Virus record (IMG/VR): IMGVR_UViG_3300002835_000154
Coordinates: 1 to 64,000 of that record
Length of the DNA: 64,000 nucleotides
DNA from: a virus
Reading direction: 5' to 3' (one strand)
This document shows positions 35,171 through 43,934 of this stretch, one piece after another. The notes under the pieces are model-generated. The model had not been told where the DNA came from, did no database searches, and saw only the letters and a list, made by a program, of their open reading frames with translations. The position numbers and the translations under genes are program-made. The first letter of the stretch is position 1. The number at the start of each line of letters is the position of its first letter.

Positions 35171-36085
35171 ATGACAGAAGAGGTAGAGGTTTTAGTAGAA
35201 TTACTTAGGGATGTTTTAGGTAACGAAAAACAACACTATGAATCTAAGGGTCAAATATCATTTGACTGCCCTGTCTGTGCAGCTGAAAAAGGATTGGACA
35301 ATGGTGATGGTAAAGGAAACCTTGAGATTAACTATTCTAAACACGTATATAAATGTTGGTCATGTGGTGAGACATACGGAACTCAAGGACCATTAGGTAA
35401 ATTATTTGATAAACATGCCACCAAAGCCCAAAAGAAAGTTTATAACCTAATCAAACCTGAGGAGTTAAAACAACAAGATGCCAAGAAACCAAAATTAAAA
35501 TTGCCTGAGGGATATACGACCTTTGAGGACTCCAACCCAAGATTTATTCCACATATTGAGGCTTACCGATACCTACAATCAAGAGGTATTACAGATGAGA
35601 TAATCAAAAAATATAAGATAGGTTATACCGCTACTGGTGATTTTGCCTACAGAATCATCGTTCCTTCATTTAATAAAGAGGGTACGTTGAATTATTTTGT
35701 TGCAAGGTCGTGGGTAAAAGGTAGGATAAAATATAAGAATCCAACCGCGGCGAAAGATGAAATAATATTCAACGAAGGTATGATTGATTGGAATAAAGAT
35801 GTATATTTGGTGGAGGGGGCATTTGACGGATTCTTTTTGGATAACTCTATTGTGATGTTGGGTAAGAAGATGAGCAAGTTATTGTTTGAAACTCTATACT
35901 TGAACGCCAAGGGTAACGTGATTATATGTCCTGATGGCGACGCTTGGAAAGACGGATTAAAACTATACCACGAATTAAATGGCGGAGTGTTATATAACAA
36001 AATAAAAATAATAAAATTGCCGATTGATAAAGACATCTGTGATATAAGAGGACAAATTGATGAATACTACTATGAAATTAAATGA
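35171..36085 (+). CDS. DnaG/gp61-type DNA primase (zinc ribbon plus TOPRIM)
   Basis: 304 residues. An N-terminal zinc ribbon (C33-x2-C36 in FDCPVCAAEKG and C62-x2-C65 in YKCWSCGETYG), a linker, a helical region (YRYLQSRGITDEIIKKYKIG) and a TOPRIM domain (VYLVEGAFDGFFLDN with the Glu, NVIICPDGDAWKDG with the D-x-D). This is the shape of phage primases that make RNA primers for lagging-strand synthesis, in company with a helicase not seen in the window. Its 3' end overlaps the next gene by 26 bp. Confidence 0.85.
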   Translation: MTEEVEVLVELLRDVLGNEKQHYESKGQISFDCPVCAAEKGLDNGDGKGNLEINYSKHVYKCWSCGETYGTQGPLGKLFDKHATKAQKKVYNLIKPEELKQQDAKKPKLKLPEGYTTFEDSNPRFIPHIEAYRYLQSRGITDEIIKKYKIGYTATGDFAYRIIVPSFNKEGTLNYFVARSWVKGRIKYKNPTAAKDEIIFNEGMIDWNKDVYLVEGAFDGFFLDNSIVMLGKKMSKLLFETLYLNAKGNVIICPDGDAWKDGLKLYHELNGGVLYNKIKIIKLPIDKDICDIRGQIDEYYYEIK

Positions 36086-36920
36086 TATTGCGAAAGAGAT
36101 AAGGGAGATTATTTCTCAAAAACAAACCGAGCTCGGTTTATCGTTTGAGGAAGAAAACCACATCTATACCATGAATGGTAGGACAGACTACCCGTCAGTA
36201 TCTAAGGTATTAAAGAAATTCTATACAGAGTTTGCGACCGAAGAAATCGCTTTAAAAGTTGCGGGTGGTGACCCACAACGTCAACAAGAACTTATTGAAG
36301 AATGGGCTGCGGCAGGAACATACTCAACCAATATGGGAAGTCGTGTTCACTTTGTATTGGAGAGTGATGTTATCAAACGTAACGGAAACTACAAACAAGT
36401 AAGACAACCTGAATTCAAATGTGACTTGAGTCAGATTATGAAGGGGGACAATATGATTGTTGCTGGCAAAAAATATCTTGACTTGATGGAAGAAAGGGGG
36501 GCGATACTACTCGATACTGAGATGGTCTTGGGTCACCCTGAATTAGGGTACACGGGTCAGCCCGACAAAGTTTGGTTGATGATGAATCGTGACAAAAGTG
36601 AATATGGAATTGTCATTACCGATTGGAAAACAAACAAAAAAAAGAACTTTGCCTCCACAAACTATACAAAGAAAATGTTAAAACCATTTGAGAAATATGA
36701 CGATACCGCACTTGGTCACTACTATGTTCAATTACCACTTTATGGTAAGTTGTTATTAAAAATGTTGGAAGGCACAAAGTATGAGAACATTAAACTATAT
36801 GGTTGTGTAATATCTCATCTAAAAGATGATAGTTTATATGATGAATACAAAGTTCCTCAAGACATTGTGAATATCATTATGGGTATAGATGTCAAACAAT
36901 ATTTGACAAATCAGAAATAA
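36060..36920 (+). CDS. PD-(D/E)XK nuclease (RecB/Cas4-like exonuclease family)
   Basis: About 286 residues. The nuclease core shows a His in GSRVHFVLE, the Asp in GYTGQPDKVWLM and the D-x-K triad in IVITDWKTNKKK, followed by GHYYVQLPLYGKLLLKML (QxxxY-type motif). Starts are possible at TTG 36057, ATG 36060 and ATG 36072, all inside the primase end; 36060 is chosen. A role in DNA end processing or host DNA degradation is likely. The substrate polarity is not deducible. Confidence 0.75.
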   Translation: MNTTMKLNDIAKEIREIISQKQTELGLSFEEENHIYTMNGRTDYPSVSKVLKKFYTEFATEEIALKVAGGDPQRQQELIEEWAAAGTYSTNMGSRVHFVLESDVIKRNGNYKQVRQPEFKCDLSQIMKGDNMIVAGKKYLDLMEERGAILLDTEMVLGHPELGYTGQPDKVWLMMNRDKSEYGIVITDWKTNKKKNFASTNYTKKMLKPFEKYDDTALGHYYVQLPLYGKLLLKMLEGTKYENIKLYGCVISHLKDDSLYDEYKVPQDIVNIIMGIDVKQYLTNQK

Positions 36921-36947
36921 AGAATTAAACTTATCAAAAATTATATT

Positions 36948-37148
36948 ATGACTAAACTATCAAAATTTACTTATGCTATTATGTTAGCAGTATCATTAAT
37001 TACAATTACAACCAATTTAATCACATCCGAGTATAACACTGTTATAATGGCGACAGGGACTTTATGTTGGGTTGGGGTTGCGTTTATGATGGAATTACAA
37101 TGTATTAAACTACAAAAACAAATAGACGAATTAAATGGAAACAATTAA
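36948..37148 (+). CDS. 66-residue membrane protein with two hydrophobic segments
   Basis: Two hydrophobic stretches (FTYAIMLAVSLITITTNLI and VIMATGTLCWVGVAFMMEL) and a C-terminal charged tail KLQKQIDELNGNN. It overlaps the following zinc-ribbon gene by 14 bp. No family recognised. Confidence 0.6.
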   Translation: MTKLSKFTYAIMLAVSLITITTNLITSEYNTVIMATGTLCWVGVAFMMELQCIKLQKQIDELNGNN

Positions 37149-37377
37149 ACCAAAAGTTAACTTAAGAGAATGTGAGACAACCAAATGTGATGCTTGTAAT
37201 AGTATCTACTTTAGAGAAGTAATTTACATCAAAAAAGTGTCAAAATTATTGACAGGTTCCGCCGAGGACACAACAGTACCATTCCCAATTTACAAATGTG
37301 ATGAGTGTGGTCACATTAACAAAGGATTTAATCCTTTTGAGGATGAAGAGGAAACAAAACTAACATTAAATGATTAA
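37135..37377 (+). CDS. Small zinc-ribbon protein
   Basis: 80 residues with two CxxC knuckles, TTKCDACNSIYFREV and YKCDECGHINKGF, separated by about 35 residues, and an acidic tail ending ETKLTLND. This is a typical treble-clef or zinc-ribbon arrangement binding one Zn. Position just before gp47/SbcD, with an 8-bp overlap, suggests an accessory of the recombination complex. Functional assignment is not possible from sequence. Confidence 0.65.
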   Translation: METIKPKVNLRECETTKCDACNSIYFREVIYIKKVSKLLTGSAEDTTVPFPIYKCDECGHINKGFNPFEDEEETKLTLND

Positions 37378-38149
37378 GAGATTAGTACATTTTTCTGATT
37401 TACATATCAGACTGTTTAAAGACCATGATTTATATCGTGGGATATTGGAAACTGCATTAAAGGAGTGGGCATCCATCCGACCTGACCGTATTGTGTTCAC
37501 GGGAGACTTGGTACATTCAAAAAATCAGATGACGCCAGAACTGGTTGAATTCGTTGCTTGGGTGTTATCTGAATGTGCTAAAATTGCCAAAACTGTTGTT
37601 ATTATTGGGAACCATGATTTCTTGGAGAACAACAATACAAGGTTGGATGCGCTCACTCCTATAATTGATTCTTTGAAGAATGATAACATTACTTATTTAA
37701 AGAATCGTGGAGTTTACGAAGATGATAATGTAAATTGGTGTGTCTACTCTTTAATGGAACATAACATTCCACCTGACATTCAAAAATCAGATAAGAAAAA
37801 CATTGGATTATTCCATGGACCTATCCAAGGACTATACACTGATATTGGGTATAAGTTTGAAGATGGATTTGATGTAGATAAATTCAGTGGGTGCGACTTA
37901 GTATTATGTGGAGACATTCACAAACGACAAGTGTTTGATATCCCTGGTAAAAAGAAAGCATATATGATTGGTTCAACCATTCAACAAAATTTTGGTGAGA
38001 AGATTACCAAACATGGATATGGTGTATACGACCTTGAATCAGACCAATATGACTTTATTGACTTACCAAACCCTAAACCGTTTTTATCATTCTACATCAA
38101 CTCAATAGATAACTTGGTTGAAGGAACTGAAAAACTTGTTAACTACTAA
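37370..38149 (+). CDS. Recombination endonuclease subunit gp47/SbcD (Mre11-type phosphoesterase)
   Basis: 259 residues of calcineurin-like metallophosphoesterase with the Mre11 motif order: HFSDLHIR (I), VFTGDLVHSK (II), VVIIGNHDFLEN (III), GLFHGPIQG (IV) and VLCGDIHKRQ (V). All the expected metal-binding Asp, Asn and His residues are visible. With gp46/SbcC (39651-42029) it should form the phage nuclease that resects DNA ends for recombination-dependent replication. Three genes separate the pair from each other. The C-terminus is short, as in T4 gp47. Confidence 0.9.
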   Translation: MIKRLVHFSDLHIRLFKDHDLYRGILETALKEWASIRPDRIVFTGDLVHSKNQMTPELVEFVAWVLSECAKIAKTVVIIGNHDFLENNNTRLDALTPIIDSLKNDNITYLKNRGVYEDDNVNWCVYSLMEHNIPPDIQKSDKKNIGLFHGPIQGLYTDIGYKFEDGFDVDKFSGCDLVLCGDIHKRQVFDIPGKKKAYMIGSTIQQNFGEKITKHGYGVYDLESDQYDFIDLPNPKPFLSFYINSIDNLVEGTEKLVNY

Positions 38150-38150
38150 G

Positions 38151-38918
38151 ATGAACATCACCCTTGAACTTGATTCAAAACAATACAAAGACCTAACAAG
38201 ATACTGCGAACTGAATAAGTTCGTACCAGAAGATATTGTTAAGAAATCGTATTTGGAGGGGTTTACGATTGAAAAGTATGGTTTGTTGAGTAAAACGGGT
38301 GGAGAACAAGAAAAACGGGTGGAAATTGAGGTAATCCGAGAAAAACGGGTGGAAATACCTGTTGAGGTTATCAAAGAGGTAGTTAAGATTGAGTACGTGG
38401 AGGTTCCTGTTGAGGTAATTAAAGAAGTATTTGTGGAGGTTCCTGTTGAAAAAGAGGTGGTCAAAGAGATTCCTGTTGAAGTCGTTGTCACAAAAATAGA
38501 ATATATTTGTGACAACACACAAGAGAATGAACTGTTGTTAAAAATACAACAGTTGGAATCGGAAGGGCGAGAATTTTCCACTAAAACGACAGAAATGGAA
38601 AATATCTTCCAAGATAAAATGTCTAAAAAGGAGCAAGAACTAGATGAACTTAGACAAGAACTAGACAAACAACTAGATAGACCACCTGTTGAAAAGATAG
38701 TGGAAGTGGTCGTAGAGAAGGAATCAACCAACAATTCTTTGAAACCGAAGTTAGACGCGTTACAAACAACTTTAGCTAAAGTTAGACAGGAAACGTTGGA
38801 GAAAGACAAAAAAATAAGAGAATTGGAACAGACAATTCAAGAGATTCAAAAGTTCCAAGACAATAAACAAGCCGTCTATTTAAAAGGGTCAAACCTTGAC
38901 GATAAACTATATAAATAA
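38151..38918 (+). CDS. Coiled-coil protein with Pro-Val-Glu-Val repeats
   Basis: 255 residues from ATG 38151; an in-frame ATG at 38118 lies within gp47. An N-terminal DNA-binding-sized helical segment (ITLELDSKQYKDLTRYCELN) is followed by repeats of the type VEVPVEVIKEV (about residues 55-120) and a long Glu/Lys-rich coiled coil to the end. Similar repeated PVE(V/I) segments occur in structural or spacer proteins. Between gp47 and gp46 it could bridge the nuclease complex, but that is only a position-based idea. Confidence 0.65.
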   Translation: MNITLELDSKQYKDLTRYCELNKFVPEDIVKKSYLEGFTIEKYGLLSKTGGEQEKRVEIEVIREKRVEIPVEVIKEVVKIEYVEVPVEVIKEVFVEVPVEKEVVKEIPVEVVVTKIEYICDNTQENELLLKIQQLESEGREFSTKTTEMENIFQDKMSKKEQELDELRQELDKQLDRPPVEKIVEVVVEKESTNNSLKPKLDALQTTLAKVRQETLEKDKKIRELEQTIQEIQKFQDNKQAVYLKGSNLDDKLYK

Positions 38919-38926
38919 AAAAAAAT

Positions 38927-39097
38927 ATGATAACACAAGAAATTTTAGACACATTTGTCTATGAAACACCAGCGGGTTCATTTATTGTAATAGACCCAAC
39001 AGAACAAGATGGAGCAATTGGTTTTTACCCAACAAAGGAAGTTGCTGAGGGTGCTTTTAAACAGTACATTGAAAATGAGGGAATAATTTTCGAATAA
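38927..39097 (+). CDS. 56-residue unknown protein
   Basis: MITQEILDTFVYETPAGSFI... ends with GIIFE and TAA. Acidic, compact, with no membrane segment. It sits in the gap between the coiled-coil and a membrane gene, 8 bp and 3 bp from its neighbours, and uses phage-like codons. Unknown function. Confidence 0.6.
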   Translation: MITQEILDTFVYETPAGSFIVIDPTEQDGAIGFYPTKEVAEGAFKQYIENEGIIFE

Positions 39098-39100
39098 GAT

Positions 39101-39451
39101 ATGGTACAATTATTAGTATGGATGATTATGGCTTATGGGATAAGCAACATCTTAGTTTATGGTTCAATCTTTAACGGACCAAGAAATTTCATTAACAAGT
39201 GGGGTTCTAACCCAACCGCACCATTCCAAGGATTTGGAGAGTTCTTATCAAAAATGTTGGCATGTATGATGTGTTGTTCAGTTTGGGTTGGATTTTTTTA
39301 CGGAATTTTCTTATATTCACCTGTACACGAATTACTCGGAGTAACCGATATGGTTTCATGGTTCTTTGACGGTATGTTGGCTTCAGGGTCAGTATGGGCA
39401 ATCAACGCAATCGTTGAGTGGTTTGAAGAAAATAGACCTAAACAAAATTAA
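39101..39451 (+). CDS. Membrane protein with about three hydrophobic segments
   Basis: 116 residues. Hydrophobic stretches at about 3-22 (QLLVWMIMAYGISNILVYG), 51-72 (MLACMMCCSVWVGFFYGIFL) and 85-107 (MVSWFFDGMLASGSVWAINA). A MMCCSVW cysteine cluster lies inside the second. I do not recognise the family. Its place among recombination genes gives no clear role. Confidence 0.6.
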   Translation: MVQLLVWMIMAYGISNILVYGSIFNGPRNFINKWGSNPTAPFQGFGEFLSKMLACMMCCSVWVGFFYGIFLYSPVHELLGVTDMVSWFFDGMLASGSVWAINAIVEWFEENRPKQN

Positions 39452-39462
39452 AAACAGACAAA

Positions 39463-39651
39463 ATGGGAAAATCAAAAAAAAGGGGCGGTGAGACCGCACA
39501 CAGAAAAAGGATTGCCGCGAGAAACCAAGAAAATATAGGTCGACAAAACGCAATACAAAAATTATTTAACGAGTCGATGAAGACTCAACTTGAAGAATTA
39601 AAAAAACAACGTGAAGTTGAAATGTCTGGTGACACTCAAATAAAATTATAA
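39463..39651 (+). CDS. Small basic protein
   Basis: 62 residues, strongly basic at the N-terminus (MGKSKKRGGETAHRKRIAAR) and helical afterwards (MKTQLEELKKQREVEM). It could bind nucleic acid. Its stop overlaps the start of gp46 as TAATG, so the two are translationally coupled. Confidence 0.6.
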   Translation: MGKSKKRGGETAHRKRIAARNQENIGRQNAIQKLFNESMKTQLEELKKQREVEMSGDTQIKL

Positions 39652-42029
39652 TGAAATGGGATTTATTCAATCCAATACCAACGTACAACTATAAACACAT
39701 GGAAACAAAGTTAGATATTACAACTTTGGAGAATCCTTATATCCAAGTCATTTGGGAAGATACTCCAGAAAACTTCACACAAGAACGAATCAAGTCGGTT
39801 AAGCAATATTTCCAAAAGAAATATGACTCAACCAACATCAACGTCATAACAAAAGTTAAGACAACAGAAGAGACGCAACAAACAATTGATGTTTCAGTTA
39901 ATATCATGGATAAGAACTACCAAAAAGAACTTATCAAATCATTGTTGGAATCCAAAGGTCAAGACCAATATTATGACCAAGTGATGAACATTGATTCTGC
40001 AGTGGAGAATAGAATGTTGGCTAACGAAGTTGAAGTAACACCATTTAAAAGGTGGTACATTAAGAAGATTGAATTCAGTAACTTCTTATCTTATGGTGAG
40101 AACCAAGTTATTGATTTTGATAAATGTAATGGTATTACGGTTGTTGAATCCGACCCACCAAACTTTGGAGGTAAAACTGTTTTGACGGTAGATTTATTAT
40201 TATTCCTATTCTTTAACACAACGACAAAAACACAGAAGGCAGAAGAAATCTTTAATAGATTTACAGATATCAATAAGGTTAGTGTTAAGGGTGACATCGT
40301 AATTGATGGTGAGGAGTATATCATTGCTCGTCAGATTGAAAGAAAGAAATCCAAAGCAGGTGAATGGAATGTTAAAACTGAGTTAGAGTTTTTCAAGAAA
40401 CTTGCTGATGGTCAACTTCAAAACTTCACGGGAGAACAACGTAGGGAGACCGAGAACTTCATGAAAACATCTATTGGTAGTATGGATGACTTCTTAATGA
40501 CTATCGTCACCACAGCGTCTAATCTTGAGGATTTGTTGGAAGCAAAGCCGACCGCTCGTGGTCAGGTGTTGAGCAGATTCTTGGGTCTTGAATTCTTAAA
40601 AAAGAAGGAAGAAACTGGTAAAGAAATTTACTCAGAGTTTTCAAAAGGTATGATGTCAAATGTGTATAACACAGAATCATTGAAACAAGACAATGAGACA
40701 TCAACCGAAGAAATCCAACGTCTTAAGAACGAGATTACAGATGCCAACACCAAAATCACGGATGTTGATTTGAGATTACAAAAAGGTCAGGACTACAAAG
40801 ACAACTTGTTGAAGTCAAAGTACACCGACATTGACCAAGAGTTAATTGTATTGAACCCAATTAAATTACAGGGGGATATCACAGACCTTGAGAACTCAAG
40901 TGAAAGAATCAAAGGTCAAATCAACGAGGTTAAGATTGTGGAACCAAAAGAGTTTTATCATGAAGATAAACACGATGCGGTTAAAGAGGTTATCAAATCA
41001 AGGTTTGCTGAACTTGTTACCAGTGAAAACAAAGTTGAAGAGATTGAAGACCTTGTTGGAAAATACGGTGATGGTATTCAATGCGAACATTGTGGTATCA
41101 AACTCATGGAGGCCGAATTAACCAAGAAGAAAATTGACCAACTTGATGGATACAAAAAACTTGTTAAGGATTTCAAAAAAGAAATAAGTGATTATGAAAA
41201 GAAAGAACAATCATTTACGCAACTCAAGAAAGACTTTGATGAGTACGAAAGAAACAAACTTATCAAAGAGAAGTATGAGTTATCATTGGAATCAAATGAG
41301 TTGAAATTGGGTCAAGCCAAAGACAAACTTAAACGATACGAAGAGGTTCAAGACAAGATTAAGAAGAACAACGAGGTTGATGCTCAACTTGTTAAAGCTG
41401 GATTGAGAATTGATGAATTGATTAACGAGAAACGTGGATATGAAAGAGTCCAAGCGACAAACCAAAATCAAATTGAAAACCTTCATGCTCGTATTGAAAA
41501 AAACAATGGTATTATCTTGAAAATTGCCGAAGAGTTTGAACGTGAAAAGATTTACAAAATCTACGTTGATGTGTTTGGAAAGAACGGTATCACCAAGATG
41601 ATTATGAAAACCATGATGCCGTTGATTAACTCCGAACTTCAAAGACTCCTTCAGGACTCTTGTTTCTTTAACTTGGAGATTCGTATTAACGACAAGAACG
41701 AGGTTGACTTTATTATGGTTGATAACGGAACAGGAATTGAAAAACCAATGACCGCTGGTTCAGGATATGAAAAGACAATTGGAGCGTTGGCAATTAGGGC
41801 AGTACTTTCCAAAGTGTGCTCACTTCCAAAACCAAACATATCAGTTTACGATGAGACTTGGGGGAAGGTGTCTAACGAAAACTTGGAAATGGTTGGAGAC
41901 TTCTTTATGAAGTTAAAGGATTATTTTGAGAAAATCTTCGTAATATCGCATAACCCACTCATATCAAATTGGGCGGATAATGTGGTTAGAATTAACAAAA
42001 CAGATAACATTTCAAAAGTCTCACAATAG
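39651..42029 (+). CDS. Recombination endonuclease subunit gp46/SbcC (Rad50-type ATPase) with N-terminal extension
   Basis: 792 residues; gp46 of T4 is about 560. The ATPase head starts near residue 135 (IKKIEFSNFLSYGENQVIDF), with a Walker A ending GGKT (ESDPPNFGGKTV, 166-177), a long coiled coil with a zinc-hook C478-EH-C481, the signature-like TAGSGYEKTIGALAIR, and Walker B with NISVYDETWGKV and a switch FVISHNPLIS. The canonical GxxGxGK glycine pair is altered to PPNFGGK. The first 130 residues are an extra domain not expected in Rad50/SbcC. It pairs with gp47 for DNA-end resection. A terminator follows directly. Confidence 0.88.
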   Translation: MKWDLFNPIPTYNYKHMETKLDITTLENPYIQVIWEDTPENFTQERIKSVKQYFQKKYDSTNINVITKVKTTEETQQTIDVSVNIMDKNYQKELIKSLLESKGQDQYYDQVMNIDSAVENRMLANEVEVTPFKRWYIKKIEFSNFLSYGENQVIDFDKCNGITVVESDPPNFGGKTVLTVDLLLFLFFNTTTKTQKAEEIFNRFTDINKVSVKGDIVIDGEEYIIARQIERKKSKAGEWNVKTELEFFKKLADGQLQNFTGEQRRETENFMKTSIGSMDDFLMTIVTTASNLEDLLEAKPTARGQVLSRFLGLEFLKKKEETGKEIYSEFSKGMMSNVYNTESLKQDNETSTEEIQRLKNEITDANTKITDVDLRLQKGQDYKDNLLKSKYTDIDQELIVLNPIKLQGDITDLENSSERIKGQINEVKIVEPKEFYHEDKHDAVKEVIKSRFAELVTSENKVEEIEDLVGKYGDGIQCEHCGIKLMEAELTKKKIDQLDGYKKLVKDFKKEISDYEKKEQSFTQLKKDFDEYERNKLIKEKYELSLESNELKLGQAKDKLKRYEEVQDKIKKNNEVDAQLVKAGLRIDELINEKRGYERVQATNQNQIENLHARIEKNNGIILKIAEEFEREKIYKIYVDVFGKNGITKMIMKTMMPLINSELQRLLQDSCFFNLEIRINDKNEVDFIMVDNGTGIEKPMTAGSGYEKTIGALAIRAVLSKVCSLPKPNISVYDETWGKVSNENLEMVGDFFMKLKDYFEKIFVISHNPLISNWADNVVRINKTDNISKVSQ

Positions 42030-42042
42030 TGGGACTTTTTTG
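42014..42042 (+). terminator. Rho-independent terminator after gp46
   Basis: AAAAGTCTCAC (42014-42024) pairs with GTGGGACTTTT (42029-42039), with one G-T wobble, around a 4-nt loop, and a T-run follows. The TAG stop lies in the loop. Bases 42043-42084 hold the next promoter. Confidence 0.8.
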
Positions 42043-42058
42043 TTTAAAAAATTTTTAT

Positions 42059-42066
42059 TATCTTTG
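42059..42066 (+). promoter_or_regulatory. TATCTTTG promoter box
   Basis: Exact match to TAnnTTTG, 18 bp before ATG 42085. A TTTG at 42039-42042 lies 16 bp upstream, slightly short of the usual spacing, and is also part of the terminator T-run. Confidence 0.5.
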
Positions 42067-42084
42067 TAGTCTAAATAATAAACC

Positions 42085-42552
42085 ATGATCTTAAACCAAA
42101 ACCAATTATTTAATGCTCAGGAAACTTTAGAAGACTTTAAAGTTTTACTTATAAGATATCAACAAGTTAAAAATGATGAAAATAAATTAAGGGCTTTTTT
42201 TGTTAGAAATAGAAATCCACTTTGGGATTTGACAGGATGTAAATTTTATAAGACAGGGTTATTGTCTAAAGAGGCTAAAAAGTTAGACAAGAAAGATTTG
42301 GTAGACGACCACTACATTCAAAGAAGTAAGGGACTTAAGTTTGTATTTGCGGAACTTGAAAAAGACCCAAATATGAGTTTGGAAATGTTTATTAACATTG
42401 TTAAGAAGTATTCCTCAACAGTAAAACTATCTAAAGAAGAGCATGTAAAAGTTACATCTTTCGCTAAGAAGAATCCTACTTATTTAAATTATGAAACTTA
42501 TTTGGCTTGTGGAATTAAAGTTGATGGGTTATCGGATATTATTTTAAAATAA
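42085..42552 (+). CDS. Unknown 155-residue protein
   Basis: Helical, lysine-rich protein (MILNQNQLFNAQETLEDFKV...). No catalytic motif, membrane segment or coiled coil that stands out. It has its own terminator-promoter boundary, so it opens a short transcription unit leading toward the sigma factor. Not recognised. Confidence 0.6.
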   Translation: MILNQNQLFNAQETLEDFKVLLIRYQQVKNDENKLRAFFVRNRNPLWDLTGCKFYKTGLLSKEAKKLDKKDLVDDHYIQRSKGLKFVFAELEKDPNMSLEMFINIVKKYSSTVKLSKEEHVKVTSFAKKNPTYLNYETYLACGIKVDGLSDIILK

Positions 42553-42586
42553 TTGGTTATTCTAAGAAAGTTTAAATAAATTATTG

Positions 42587-42594
42587 TATCTTTG
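42587..42594 (+). promoter_or_regulatory. TATCTTTG promoter box
   Basis: Exact TAnnTTTG box, 14 bp before ATG 42609. No TTG is found at 17-23 bp upstream. Confidence 0.45.
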
Positions 42595-42608
42595 TCAAAA
42601 CAATTAGA

Positions 42609-43124
42609 ATGAAAAAATACCTATTAACAATATTCGGAGAATTTAAATCCGATGAAATTTGTAAAGAAATTGCAATTGCCTTAACACCAGTGGTTGATTC
42701 ACCAAACCTTAAGTTTCAATTTACGAAAGGTGTTTTAATTTTTCACTTTGCTTCTGAAATGGACATGAGTGATATACATGAGTACTTGGAAATGACATCT
42801 TATGATTTATATGAGTCATTCATTTTGTCAGAGTATACTGACAAAGTGTCAGTTTTTATGACAGAGGAAAACAAGAAACATTTGTTTAATTTGGATAAAA
42901 ATGATACTAATAATGGTATTGAATTGGTATTAACACCTAAGAATGGTATTCAGTATATGGATGAGGATGAAGATGATGAGTTCGTGGCACTTCTTTTGAA
43001 TGAAGTTAAGAATCACATAAAGACCCCAACTTTAGATCAATTACTTGAAAAAATTAAAAATGAAGGAGTTGGTAATCTAACACCATTTGAAAAAGGAACC
43101 TTAGATAACTACAGTAAAAATTAA
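42609..43124 (+). CDS. Unknown 171-residue acidic protein
   Basis: Starts MKKYLLTIFGEFKSDEICKE; a central LTPKNGIQYMDEDEDDEFVALLLNEV acidic linker leads to a C-terminal helical segment (PTLDQLLEKIKNEGVGNLTP). The C-terminal EKIKNEG..LTPFEKGTLDNYS resembles the tails of small Bacteroidota proteins. Precedes the sigma factor gene by 3 bp, so it may be co-expressed with or modulate it. Unproven. Confidence 0.6.
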   Translation: MKKYLLTIFGEFKSDEICKEIAIALTPVVDSPNLKFQFTKGVLIFHFASEMDMSDIHEYLEMTSYDLYESFILSEYTDKVSVFMTEENKKHLFNLDKNDTNNGIELVLTPKNGIQYMDEDEDDEFVALLLNEVKNHIKTPTLDQLLEKIKNEGVGNLTPFEKGTLDNYSKN

Positions 43125-43127
43125 TAT

Positions 43128-43925
43128 ATGAAAGAAAAATCAACAATACCAATTAACCAAGAAGAAATTACGGGATATCTTAAAGACATCCGCAAACTAC
43201 GAGTAATGACACCTGAACGTGAGAGAGAACTTGCGGAAAGAATGTTATCGGGTACCACAACTGAAACTGAGAAAAAACAAATTTATCAAGAGTTGTTGGA
43301 GGGTAATCTACGTTTTGTCATCACTGTTAGTAAACAATATCAGAATCAAGGATTAGATTTATCTGACCTTATTGCTGAAGGTAATTATGGTTTGATGAAG
43401 GCAATTGAAAATTTTGATTGGACGAAGAGGTTGCGATTCATATCTTATGCTGTTTGGTGGGTTCGTCAATCAATCTTGCAGTCACTAAACGAAAATGCAA
43501 GGACCATTCGTCTACCTGTTAATGTGGTTCAAGAACTGCATAGAGCCAAAAAAGAAATGGATGCTGTTGGTGTTGAACTCCCTGAAAAGTTTTCAACATT
43601 ACCATATACCATTAACTACGACAACCCACTTAATGAAGACGGTGATACATTGTTGGATGTTTTGAATAATCCAAATGCCGAACTTGCGGATGCTAATTTA
43701 TCAAGTGAAGAAACATTAAAGGAAAAGTTATTGGAAATGTTGAATGTTTTGGATAACCGTGAACGTATTATCATTGAAGATTATTTTGGTCTATCAGGTA
43801 ATACTAGAACATTAGAAGATATTGGCGGTGACTTTTCTTTAACTAAAGAAAGGGTAAGACAAATCAAGGAAAAGGCTTTACGAAAACTACGAAACGAGAC
43901 TGGTAGTTTATTCGATTATTTGTAA
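43128..43925 (+). CDS. RNA polymerase sigma-70 factor of the Bacteroidota RpoD type
   Basis: 265 residues. Region 1.2/2: EEITGYLKDIRKLRVMTPER, then NLRFVITVSKQYQNQGLDLS, DLIAEGNYGLMKAIENFDWT and RFISYAVWWVRQSILQSLNE, with ARTIRLPVNVVQELH after it. Region 4: NRERIIIEDYFGLSGNTRTL, DIGGDFSLTKERVRQIKEKA and LRKLR. Motifs are very close to Bacteroidota RpoD; region 3 is shortened. A phage sigma factor would redirect host RNA polymerase, most likely to middle or late genes. The ATATTTATA elements are the natural candidate targets. Confidence 0.88.
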   Translation: MKEKSTIPINQEEITGYLKDIRKLRVMTPERERELAERMLSGTTTETEKKQIYQELLEGNLRFVITVSKQYQNQGLDLSDLIAEGNYGLMKAIENFDWTKRLRFISYAVWWVRQSILQSLNENARTIRLPVNVVQELHRAKKEMDAVGVELPEKFSTLPYTINYDNPLNEDGDTLLDVLNNPNAELADANLSSEETLKEKLLEMLNVLDNRERIIIEDYFGLSGNTRTLEDIGGDFSLTKERVRQIKEKALRKLRNETGSLFDYL

Positions 43926-43934
43926 AACTAATTT

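Noticed and set aside
38102-38809. 235-residue Ser/Thr-rich minus-strand open frame
   Set aside because: It is the antisense of the Val/Glu/Lys-rich coiled-coil gene 38151-38918, which has coupled spacing to gp47.
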